57,076 bases of DNA, from NCBI GenBank assembly GCA_003573635.1, contig QUTJ01031850.1, positions 1 to 57,076 of the forward strand, written 5' to 3'. The stretch comes from Goniomonas avonlea. Lineage: Eukaryota > Cryptophyceae > Goniomonadida > Goniomonadaceae. Positions 1-12,100 of this stretch are shown here, in pieces; position 1 is the first letter of the stretch, and the number at the start of each line of letters is the position of its first letter. Under the pieces are notes generated by a model. That model saw only the letters and a program-made list of their open reading frames with translations. It ran no database searches and was not told where the DNA came from. A program made the position numbers and the translations under genes.

Positions 1-1
1 C

Positions 2-199
2 AACATGGGTGTGGTGGACTTCAGCACCCGAGGGCGCGTGGGCGGGAGCGTCAGTGAGTCGACTCTGTGGACGTCTGAGAGCTCCGTGCGAGGCAAGTCT
101 GCCATGGGGGTCAACGGCGCGCGCATCGTGGGGGTGACGACCATGCAGCAGGTCGGAAGTGTCGCTTCGANGTGGACCCACGACGGGTCTGGGCCGAGC
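2..199 (+). repeat. Partial first TIG unit cut by window edge
   Basis: The unit begins in the middle of the G-x-N-x-G turn, so its N-x-P-x-T-G and S-V-T-V part lies upstream of the window. What remains carries R-V-G-G-S, L-W-T-S-E-S-S-V-R-G-K and the Q-Q-V-G-S strand. Both usual cysteine positions are replaced (Ser and Gly), so this unit would have no internal disulfide. Codon 170-172 contains an ambiguous base (171), leaving one residue undetermined without disturbing the frame. Confidence 0.9.
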
Positions 200-3100
200 T
201 CTCCTGTCGCAAGCAATGCACCCGCAACCGGCGCTGTGAGTGTCACTGTTGTGGGCATCAGCATCGGTGCATCGGACTTCAGCGGGCGTGGTCGCGTTGG
301 TGGCACTGTCACTGGTTCTGCCGTGACTTCGTGGACGTCCGAGTCTTCGCTCCGGTGCAAAATGTCTGTTGGCGTAAGGGGCTCGCGCATCGTCGTGTTG
401 ACCTCCGGCCAGCAGGCCGGGACTGTTACTGCTTCTCTGAGTTACGAACACGCCAGCGTGAGCACTGCTGTCAAGACAAACGCTCCCGCAACAGGCTCTA
501 CCAGCGTGACCGTTATCGGCTCGAGTATTGGTGAAGTCGATTACTCTGCTCGTTCGCGCCTTGCTCGATCAGGTTGTGAAGCCACCATGTGGACGGCGGA
601 GAGCTCTGTCAGATGCAAGTCTCTTATGGGAGTTTATGCAGCTCGAATCTTGATTGCTACGTCTGGAATTCAGCCGGGCAGTGCCACTTCCAACTGGTCT
701 TTCGATCTTGTCACGCTCAGTAGTGTCGTTTTGGCGAATGGCCCTTCGACCGGGTCGACCAGTGTCACAGTGATTGGAAGTAATGTTGGACATTCGGACT
801 ACAGCGGACATGGGCGTGTTGGGGGCAGCGGATGCCAAGCTACTCTTTGGACTGCTGAGAGCTCTATCAAATGCAAGGTTAGCTCCGGAGCTGGTCAGAG
901 CGGGCGCTTGGTCTCCGCTACATCTGGGCAGTTGGTTGGGACTGCTGCTGCTGTCTTCACGTTCGCTCAGCTGCCCGTTCCCGTGAGCTCGATTGTCGCC
1001 TCCAATTCTCCTACCACTGCCGCTGTCAGTGTAACTGTGGTTGGGTCCAACTATGGTCGGTCAGACTATTCGGGCTCTCCCCGAGCCGGCCGTTCAGTGT
1101 GCGAGGTCACCTCATGGACTGCCGATTCATCTATTCGATGCAAGTCCTCCGGTGGCCGTGGCCACAGTCTCGAGTACGCTGTTACCGCGGGTATGAAATA
1201 CACTGTTGGGACCACGGCTGCTGGGTTCACGTTTGTTGGCCCTGTGGTTTCCGGTGCTGTGCGCACAAATGGAGCTTCCACCGCAGCAATGAGTGTCACC
1301 GTTCTCGGCTCCAATGTTGGGCCTGCTGACTTTAGTTCTCGTGGGCGGGTAGCTGGCTCTGGGTGCGAAGTCACTGCGTGGACTTCTGAGAGTGTGTTAC
1401 GGTGCAAGTCAGTAATGGGAGCTCGTGCTCTTCGGCTGATGAGTGTCTCGAGCGACCAGCTTGTCGGCAGCATTGCTGATTTCTGGTCCTTCGATGGATC
1501 ATCAGGGAGTTCAGTCATTGAAACTAACGTTCCGGCGACTGGCGCGCTCAGCGTGACCGTTGTGGGGACGAATATTGGTGCTGCGGACTACAGCGCACGC
1601 GGCCGTGTCGGAGGGAGCGCGCAGGAGGTTACGACGTGGACATCGGAGAGCTCCTTGAGGTGCAAGGCGGTGCTGGGCTCGCAGAATTCACGGGTCTTGG
1701 GTGTCACAACCAGCCAGCAGAGTGGGAGCGCGACTCTGGCGTGGAGCTTCCAACAAGCGCTGCCGAGCAGCGCCGTGAGGGTGAATGGACCGTCCACTGG
1801 CGCGGCGAGTGTCACGGTGGTCGGGACCAACATTGGCGCGGAGAGTTTCAGCGCCCGNGGACGCATCGGAGGGAGCGAGCAGGCGTCGACTCTGTGGACG
1901 TCAGAGAGCTCCGTGCGGTGCAAGGTGGCCAAGGGTGGCCGATCCGGACGCCTGACTGGCTTGACGTCGGGTATCCAGGTGGGCTCGTTGACTCTGTCGT
2001 TCTCATTTGCTCTGTCTGCGGTGAGCAGCGTGGTGATGGCGAATGGGCCATCGACCGGAGCCGCGAGTGTGACGGTTGTGGGCACCAACATTGGCGGCGG
2101 TGCGTCCAGTGGACGCGGACGTGTCGGTGGGAGCGGGTGCGAAGCCACTCCTTGGACGTCTGACAGCAACGTGCGCTGCAAGATGAGCGCTGGGGTCACG
2201 ACCGCGCGGATATCCGGCGTGACCACGTCGCAGCTTTTGGGGAGCATCACGCTCTCGTGGACACACGATGGTTCTGGTCCCAGCAGCGCGATCTCCGCGA
2301 ACGGAGCTGCGACGGGCTCGATCAGTGTGACTGTTGTGGGCTCGAATGTGGGNGAGGCGGCCTACAGTGGACGGGGACGCGTCTGGGGCAGTGCTTCCGC
2401 AGTGACTGCGTGGACTTCTGACAGCTCCTTGCGATGCAAATCTCATTCGGGGCTACAGAGCCTTCGCATTGTTATCCTCACACTTGGAAGACAGGTTGGC
2501 AGCGCCTCTCAGTCTTTCACCTATGATGGTCCTGCACCCACCTCAAGTGTCAGGCTTAACACTGCAGTCACCGGGGCCGTCAGTGTTACTGTTGTCGGTA
2601 CGACCGTCGGCATCGCTGACTCGACTCCTCGTCAACGATTCTCTGGCTCCGCTGCCTTGTCAACCGTGTGGACATCGGAGAGCTCCATGGTCTGCAGGAC
2701 GCCCCCGTCTGTTCTCGGCTACCGTCGCTACGTGTCGATTAGTGCCGCTCGTAGGGCTGGAACCGCTACCGCTGTGTTTACTGTCGACGTTGTGCCTGTC
2801 GAGCTGAGTTCTCTTGTTCGACAGAATGCCCTTGGCACTGGAGCCACGAGTGTGACTGTCGTTGGTTATAACCTTGCTTCTGCTGATTACACTCCGAGGT
2901 CCCGTGTCGCCAATTCCGTTGGCGAATCAACGATGTGGGTCTCGCAGACCAGTGTTCACGCTAAGGTTTCCGCTGGACTCCTTGGATACTGTCGAAACGT
3001 TGCTGTCAGTGTTGGCGTACAACCTGGCTCTCTTTTGGCGACCTGGACTACTGATGTGATCCCTGTGCCGACCAGCAGTGTTGTCCGCGCCAATGCTCCA

Positions 3101-6100
3101 AGCACCGGCTCTGCCAGTGTTACGGTTGTTGGTTCCAACATTGGTGAATTCCCGTACAGCACACGATTGCGCATCTCCTCCGCCTGCGAAGCCACTTCTT
3201 GGACATCTGAGAGTTCTGTTCGGGGCAAGCTCGCGTATGGTGTGGGCACGAGCTTGTTTACCGCCATGACCGTTGGCCGTCAAGCTGGAAGTCATCTGAC
3301 CAGCTTCACTATGATCGGCCCTCTTGCCAGTGGCACTGTTGTGTCCAACGCTGCTTCTACTGGAGCCATGAGCGTTACAGTGGTTGGGTCGACTTTGGGC
3401 GGATCGGACTATTCGGCCCGTGCTCGCCTCGGCGGCTGTCATTGCGAGGTCACTGAATGGACTGCTGAGAGCTCTATCCGCTGTAAGACGCCTACAGGTG
3501 TGCGCGCGGCGCGCCACTTCTCTGTTACTACTGCTTTGCAGTCTGGATCATTGGCCATCGGTTTTACTCACCAGGGTCCTGGCCCTAGCGCTTCTGTCGT
3601 AACGAACGGTGCCACGACAGGTGCCATGAGTGTGACAGTTATCGGGTCGAACGTTGGTGGGCAGTTAAGCTATTCTAGCCGACCGCGTGTTGTTGGCACG
3701 TTCCCCTCAGCCACCACGTGGACCTCAGAGAGTTCTCTGGCCTGCAAACTTCCGTTCGGTGTGCGTCAGGGCGGAGCTGGTACCACACGGCTGCTTCTCA
3801 TGACGACTGCTCAGCAAATTGGAAGTGTCACAAGTGGCTTCTCGTACGATGGACCTGGTCCGAGCTCAGTCACCATCGCCAATGGAGCCCCGACTGGAGC
3901 GATCAGTGTTACCGTGGTTGGACGTAATATTGGTCAGGTTGCTTTCAGCAGCCGTGTTCGTGTTGGAGTTTCCGGTTGCGAGAGTACAACCTGGGTTTCT
4001 GAGAGCAATCTGCATCTTAAGATTTCTCAGGGCAAGTTCTCTCTTCGCCATGTTGTGGTCACGGCAGCTCAAGGCGAGGGTTCCGTTACCCAGGCGTTCA
4101 GCTTCATCGTTGCATATGTTCGTGTGGGCGTCAACACGCCGCACACAGGTTCCAAGAGTATCACGCTTGTCGGTGCTAGTTTCGGTAGAGTCGATCGTAC
4201 TGGCAAAATCCGCTTGGGCCGCACTCAAGCTGCGGCGACTGTTTGGACTGCAGACAGCACTCTTCGTTGCAAGGGTGTTCGTGGAGATGGAAGCCGACTT
4301 CCCATTGCCGTCTCCAATTACCCCGATCAAACGACTACGACGGACACCTTCACGTATGACCAGACACTCATTAGTGGAGTGACGCATATCAATGCTCCCA
4401 CGACCGCTGCGAACAGTGTCACCATTCTTGGTATGTCACTCGGCCCGATCGACAAGTCTGTGCGAGCTCGTGTTGGTGGGACTACCGTTGTTAGCTCCCG
4501 ATGGACTTCTGACTCTGCAATTGCTGGCAAGGTCAGTTCGGGCATTCACCATACCAAGCCCGTTGCCATCACAGTCGAAGAGGTCGAAGGAACGCTCACC
4601 GAGGCCATCACCTTTGATTCTGTGCAGAGTGGGGTGTCGGCTGCTGTCCGCGCAAACATCGCCACAACCGCCGCGATGTCTGTCACCGTGGTCGGATTCA
4701 ACGTTGGCCAGTCGGACTACAGTGCCCGTGCTCGTCTTGGCACTCGCAGCACTTGCTCAACGACTGCCTGGACTTCAGAGAGCGCACTGCGCTGCAAATC
4801 TTCGTCAGGCGAGCGTACCTTACTTGCTGTATCGGTGACCGTGGTTCTGCGTGTGGGGAGCCTGTCCGCGGCTTTGACTTACTCTGGGCCTGCTCCAAGC
4901 GCTGTGATTCGAGCCAATGGCCCTTCAACTGGTGCAATGAGCGTGACTGTTCTTGGGTCGAACGTTGCCCAATCCGATTACAGCGGCCGGTTCCGCCTTG
5001 GCGGCAGCCGGGTCGAGGCGACTACTTGGGTTTCGGAAAGTGCAGTTCAATGCAAGATCGCCTCTGGTGTGCGCGCTTGCCTCCTGATTGATGCGACCCT
5101 CGGTCAGCAGGTTGGATCCGTGACACTCGCCTGGAGCTTCGAGCAGGCACGGGCAACCAGCAGCCAGATCCCTGCCAACTCACCCAGCACTGGGTCGATG
5201 AGTGTGACTGTTGTGGGTACCAACGTCGGGGAGCGGTCTTACACCTCAACTGTGCGATTCGCTGGAACGTGCGCAGAAGCCACCACCTGGACTTCTGATA
5301 GCTCGCTCCGAGTCCGTCCCAGCACTGGCGTCTACGCAAAGCGACTGATCGGCGTCACTACTGCGCAGCAGCCGGGCTCGGCGACGTTGTCGTTCTCCTT
5401 CCAGAGCGCTCACCCCAGCGCTGTCATCCACGTCAACAACCCTTCAACCGCTGGCGTCAGTGTCACCGTGGTTGGAACCGGTCTGGGCGAGTCCTCGTAC
5501 TCGACGCGTGCGCGGGTCGCTGGGAGCCAAGCTCTCTCGACACGTTGGACTTCTGAGAGCTCCCTGCGCTGCAAGCCTGCTTCAGGCGGGTCCATTCTCA
5601 GGGCTGCTGTCGCGACTGTTGGCTTGGCGCAGCCTGGAACTCTCACGCAAGCCATGTCCTTCGATACTCTTCATGTGTCGAGCGCCGTTCACGAAAATGG
5701 TCCGGCGACTGGTTCAAGCAGTGTCACAGTCGTCGGTCGCCACATCTTCCAGAACGCCTATTCTGCTCGAGTTCGATTCGGTGGCAGCAGCTGTGAGCTC
5801 ACCATCTGGACAGCTGAAAGCGCAATCCGCTGCAAAACTCCTACTGGCACTGCGCTGCTGCGCATTGTGAGTGCGTCCCTGGTCAATTTCGGGGACTCGT
5901 TGTCACAGACGTTTACCTTCGATGGTGTGGCGTACAGCGCACTCGTGCACGTGAACGTCGCACACACTGGTGCTGTCAGTGTCACGGTGGTCGGCTCTAA
6001 CGTTGGTCAACTCTCCTATTCAGCCACGGTACGCGTGGGTGGCTCATTGTCAGAAGCGACTCTCTGGACCGCCGAGTCATCCGTGCGCTGCAAGTCTTCA

Positions 6101-9100
6101 CACGACTCTCGCACCAACCAGCACCGCCTCAGCGCGACTGTGGCTGTTGTGACCGGCTCTACAACTCTCGCTTTCAGCTTTGACTCAGCGGTCATGTCAA
6201 ACCAGGCCTTGGCCAACTCAGCTTCCACAGGTGCCACCAGCGTCACGGTTGTTGGTACCAACATTGGAGCTGTTGACAACACGAATCGCATCGGTCTTGG
6301 TCACTCAGCAAGCGAAGCGAGCCTTTGGACGAGTGACAGTGCCTTGCGGCTGAAGCCAATCTCTGGCAGCGCAACCGCCAAGGTTCTCGTCCTGACCAGT
6401 GGTGTGGAGCGCTACAGCACTAATTCTAACGTTTTCACCTTTGTTGGGCCCGTTTTGAGCACCGTCATTAGGTCGAATGCACCACCGACCGGCGCAGCCA
6501 GTGTCACCGTCGTTGGTTCGAATGTCGGCCATGCTGACTATTCTCCACGAACTCGCCTTGGACATTCCGCTGCCCAGGCGACGAAATGGACCAGTGAGAG
6601 CTCACTGCGGCTCAAAACGTCCGGCCGAGTCAACTTGTGCCGCACGGCTGTCGCGTCCATGGGCCGAAACCGAGGCACCATGCTCGCAGCATTTACGCAC
6701 GACGGCCCTCTTGCGAGCAGCGTACTTGGGTCGAACCGCCCGAGCTCTAGTGCCACGAGCATCACTCTGGTCGGCAGATCGCTCGGCACCCACAGCTTCA
6801 CCCTGACCGCACGGTTGGGCGGCACTGGTATGCAGTCTACGCTGTGGACCTCTGCCAGCTCCATCCGTGGGAAGATCTCTGCTGGCGTGCACACAACTCA
6901 CCGTGTTGTCATTACCTCTGGTCTTCAAGAGGGCAGCAGGTCGGAGCTCTTCACTTACGATGGCCCGATCGCGAGCGGGCATGTCCGCCACAATGCCCCG
7001 TCCACGGGCGCCACCACGGTCACCATCGTGGGAGAGGATATGGGTCTCTTTGACTTTTCTGCCCGTGTCCGCGTTGGTGGCTCCGTCACTATGGCATTGC
7101 TGTGGACTGCTGACAGCGCTGTCCGCCTCAAGGTTGCTGGAGGTGTTGGACACTCCCGCATGTCGGTGGTGTCGGTGGGTATCCAAGACGGCACGCAGTC
7201 TTCTGTGCACACGTACTCTGCCGGCACACCGTCGAGTGTCGCTGTCACCAACGCGGCCCCCACCGGTGCATTGAGTGTCACCGTTGTTGGCTCTAACATC
7301 GGCCTTAGCCAATACACTTCCCGCGCGCGCATCAGTGGGACTGTCTCGGAGGGCACAAGCTGGACTTCTGAGAGTTCAGTGCGTTGCAAGTCGTCTCTTG
7401 GATCGGCTGACTCTCGACGAACTATGATTAGTGTTGGGCTGCAATACAACAGTGTCACCCTGAAGTTCACCTTTGATGGTCCTGCACCCAGCTCTCCCGT
7501 CCGTGTCAACATCGCCACCACAGGATCTGTGAGCGTCACGGTCGTTGGCACAAGCTTCGCGTACAATCAAGGCACTGTGCGGCCTCGAGTTGGTGGCTCA
7601 GTTGCGCACGCGTCGCTTTGGACTTCGGAGTCCTCAATCACGTGCAAACTTGCCCAGAGTGGCGCGGCATTCCGTCAGATCCTCATCACTGCCGCCATGG
7701 AACCCGGCACCTTGACCGCTGGCTTCTCTTTCGACCAGACCAACCCCAGTGCACTCGTGCGCACGAACACTCCTTCCTCGGGAGCCCTCACAGTTACGCT
7801 GATTGGCGTGGGTTTCGGTGGTAGCGATCGGTCTGCACGAATTCGTGTCGGTGGCTCAGGAGTCGATCAAACCAGATGGGCCTCCGAGTCCTCAGTCCGG
7901 TGCAAACCGCCGACCGGTGTCCGCGTTCTGCGTCGCTGCAGTGTTACTCTGGCTGTTCTCGAAGGATCTGCGACTCGCGTGCACACTTTCGATGGACCCC
8001 TGGTGAGCGGGTTGACTCGCGCCAACGGCCCTGCATCCGGCGCCCTTTCAATCACCGTCAGCGGCGCTGGTTTCGGCTCGTCGGACCACACTTTGAACCC
8101 TCGTGTCGGCGGCACAGACCCTGAGGCCGTCGCGTGGACTTCTGCTTCATCTGTCCGGTGCAAGGTCGCTCACGGGATTGCCCCCAACCTCCGGCTGGTG
8201 GTGACCGCTGGTACCCAGTATGGCAGCGCCTCCCTCGCGTTCTCGTACGATGGTCCTACTGCCAGCTCGCTGCTGCGCTCGAACTCGGCATCGACCGGAT
8301 CTATCAGTGTGACTGTTTTCGGTCGCACCTTGGGTCAGTCCGCTTACTCCAACAAGGCAGTGCTTGGCAAATCCGCTTGCGGCAGCACGCTTTGGACCTC
8401 CGAGTCCTCGATTCGCTGCAAGATCTCGGCTGGCGCTGACATCTCCCACCGCCTGTGGGTCTCAACTGCCTACGCTCGCAGCAACACCTTCACCAAAGCT
8501 TTCACCTTCTCGGCTGCTGAAATCTCAGAGGCGCTTATTCACAACAGCCCGACGACTGGTGCCGTCTCAGTCACTGTCGTTGGAAGCAGCATCGGAATCT
8601 CGGCCTACACCAACTCCCTCCGGGTCGGTGGTACTGGCTGCGAGCTCACTTCTTGGACGTCCGAGAGCAGCATCCGTGGCAAGATCCCAATGAGTCTGTC
8701 TCGTCGGCAGCGAATCACGGCCTCGATCCGCAACCAGCACAACACGCTCACGCAGCTCTTCACGTTCGACGACTTCGGTAACCTCGTGAGTGATTTCGTG
8801 CGCGTGAACGGCCCCCCCACTGGGTCCCAGTCACTCACTATTATCGGTCGTGGACTTGGTACCGCGGACTTCTCTGCGGCCATTCGCATCGAGGGCTCTG
8901 CTGCGCAAGCCGTTCGCTGGGTGTCAGAATCCACGATGAAATTGAAGCTTCCGGCTGGCACGAACAGCCGTCGTGGCTTGACAGCGACGGCTGGTCGGTA
9001 CAGCGGCATTGGTCGTGGAACCCAGTCTGCCGTCTTCACCTTCGACGCTCCCGCTCCAACCAACCTGCGCATTACAAACGCCTCTCCGTCTAGCGCTGTC

Positions 9101-12100
9101 AGTATTACCCTCACTGGTGCCGGCTTCGGCCTGCCTATGGGATACACCCAGGCTCTGCGCATCGGCGGTACCGGCGCGCTGGGTTCCATGTGGAAATCAG
9201 ATTCGGCGATGTTGTGCAAGCTCCCTGCTGGTGTGTCGACGCAGAATCGTTTGTCAGTGACTGTTGCCGTTGCCGAGGGCAGCATGTCGCTGGCATTCAC
9301 CTTCGATGGCCCCATGCTCAGCACCGCGATCCGCGCCAATCTTCCTGGTACCGGCGCGGTCTCTGTCACTGTGACTGGACGTGCTTTCGGTCAGGCCGAA
9401 TCTACTTCCAAGGTTCGGCTCGCAGGCACCGCCTGTGACACTACCCGTTGGATCGCCCACTCGGCGCTTTTGTGCAAGGTGTCAACTGGCGCTTTCTCGG
9501 CGCTGCGAACTAGCGCCACAACCGGCCTTCTGGTTGGTAGCTTGACTCAGGTCTTCTGCTTCAACACCGGTGATGTCAGCAACCTTGTGGTGACCAACGC
9601 CGCCTCCACTGGATCAATGAGTGTCACGGTCCTTGGCACGAGCCTGGGCATCTACGGCTACAGCGGCCGTGTGAGGACTGGTGGCTCTGCTCCTTCGGTG
9701 ACTGCATGGCGCTCCGACAGCTCCCTCACCACCAAGCTCGCCTATGGCGCCTCTGTGCGCCACTTTGTCTCTCTCACCACTGTCGGAAAACTGGGCACCA
9801 TGACGCTGCAGTACACCTATGATGGCCCGGCAGTGAGCTCTCTTGTTTACTCCAACGTCCCCGGTTCATCGGCAACAAGCATCACCTTGGTTGGCCACGG
9901 TTATGGTGTTGCGTCCTTCACTTCGAGGATTCGCGTCGGTGGCACCGGCGTCCAGGCCACCACTTGGGTCTCTGATAGCGCTGTGCAAGGCAAGGTTCCG
10001 TCTGGCGCGCGCCACAAGCGCAAGGTGGTCATGAGCATTGGGCTTCTGCTCTCGACTCGCACAGCTGCCATCAGCTACGACAGCCCCGCGGTCAGCAGTA
10101 TTGCTAGGACGAATCTGGCGGTCACCAGCTCTGTCTCTCTCACAGTGTCAGGAGCAGGTTTCGGCGAAGCTCAATACACAGGAACGCTTCGTGTTGGCGA
10201 CTCTGTGTGCGAGTCCTCACAGTGGACTGCCGCTTCGTCGATGCGCTGCAAGACGCCGGCGGGAACCAAATACCAGCGTCAGGTCACCGCGACAGTGATT
10301 GACAGCTTCTTGACGCTGACCCAAGCAGTCACGTATGACGCAGCCAAGGCATGCAGCGTCGTCCGCACCAATGTTGCAGCCACCGCTGGCACTTCGGTCA
10401 CTGTCATTGGAAGCACTTATGGTTTGAGTGACTATTCTGCTCTCCTGCGTGTGGGAGGAAGTGTCTGTGAGAGCGCCTCATGGGCCTCTGAATCTTCTGT
10501 CCGAGCAAAGGTCGCGGCAGGGGTCGACCTTGCCAAGCGAGTTACCGCCACCGTCGCCGTGCACTTCGGAAGCCACACCGCAGCCATCTCATACGGCGGC
10601 CCTATCAAGCTCTCGAGCGCCGTGGTGGTCAACGTCCCGGCCACCGGCTCGTCAAGCGTGACGGTCATGGGCTCTTCGTTAGGACACTCAGCGTACTCCT
10701 CCCGGGCTGTCTCCGGCGAAACGGCCTGCCAGGCGTCTGCTTGGGTTTCTGATTCCGCGATTATGTGCCGCGTAATTCACGGACACGCAACCTTGGTCGG
10801 TTTTGTTGTTACTTCTGGTCGTCAGACGGACTCTGTTACCCGCTTGCTCACATACATCGCACCGCACGTTTCCGGTCTCGTTCGCACCAACGGTCCCTCA
10901 TCTGGAGCGGCCTCTGTGACCATTGTCGGACGCAGCCTGAGCAAGCTCGATTACACACCGCTAGCGCGCATCGACGGCTCATCCTGTAGGGCCACCATGT
11001 GGGCCTCAGACTCGTCATTGGCCTGCAAGCAGCTTGCGGGTGTGGCCACCCGGCTGCACCTTCACATTTCCTTGGGCAGGCAGCCGAGCAGTCTGTCTCT
11101 GGCATACACCTACGACCAGCCGACGCTCAGCTCGATCATTCGCACCAACGGGCCAAGCTCTGGTTCTTTCAGCCTGACTGTAGTTGGCAGGGGCATGGGC
11201 CGTGAGGCGTACACTGTCCGAGTGCGCGTTGCTGGCAGCGCTGGGATGTCTCGCGCCTGGACCTCTGACTCCTCTGTTCGCATCAAGGTCCCCACTGGTG
11301 TCGCAACTAGGCGCAAGACTGCTCTGACTGTCGGGCGGCTGGTCGGCACCGTGTTGAATGTTATGACCTACGACGCCCCGCACTTGTCTGGCGTTGTCCG
11401 CTCCAACAACCCCACCACCGGGAGCTCGTCTCTCACTGTGATGGGCTCGGGCTTCGGCTACTTTGACAGCACGGCGTCTGTAACAGTGGGCCACTCGGCC
11501 TGTGAAACCTCAACATGGCTCTCAGAGTCATCCGTGCGCGCCAAGATGCCATCCGGCGTGGGTATTACCCTGCGAGAGACCATCACCATCGGCGAACAAC
11601 TCGGCACGGTGACACAAATGTTCACTTTCGATGCAGCTGGCGTCTCGAGTGTCAAACACGTGAACCAGCCGACAACTGGCTCTGTCAGTGTCACAGTCTT
11701 CGGTCGCACCATGGGTCAGGGTGCGTACTCGCAACGCGGATATATTGGAGGCAGCGTCTCGCACGCCACCCTCTGGACTTCTGACACGGCTGTCGTGTCC
11801 AAGGTCACCAACGGTTTCACTTTGGAGCGTGCCGTCGGTGTGTCAGCAGGCGTCTTGTTCGGCACTGCGACGCGACTCTTCACATACGATGGACCACAGG
11901 TGTCCGCTACTGTTCATGTCAATTCCCCAGCCACCGGTTCCAGCAGTGTCACTGTTGTGGGCCGAAGCTTCGGGATCCGGGAATTCACGGGCGTCCACCG
12001 CCTCGAGTTGTCCGCTGGCATCAGCACTGCGTGGACTTCTGATTCTGCGCTTATTTGCAAAATCCATGCTGGCACTGGCCCCGCGTTGCGCGTCGGTATC

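Noticed and set aside
3629-3905. Possible short intron in the 276-base unit
   Set aside because: The extra 18 bases are in frame, lack a usable splice pair and are far too short for an intron.
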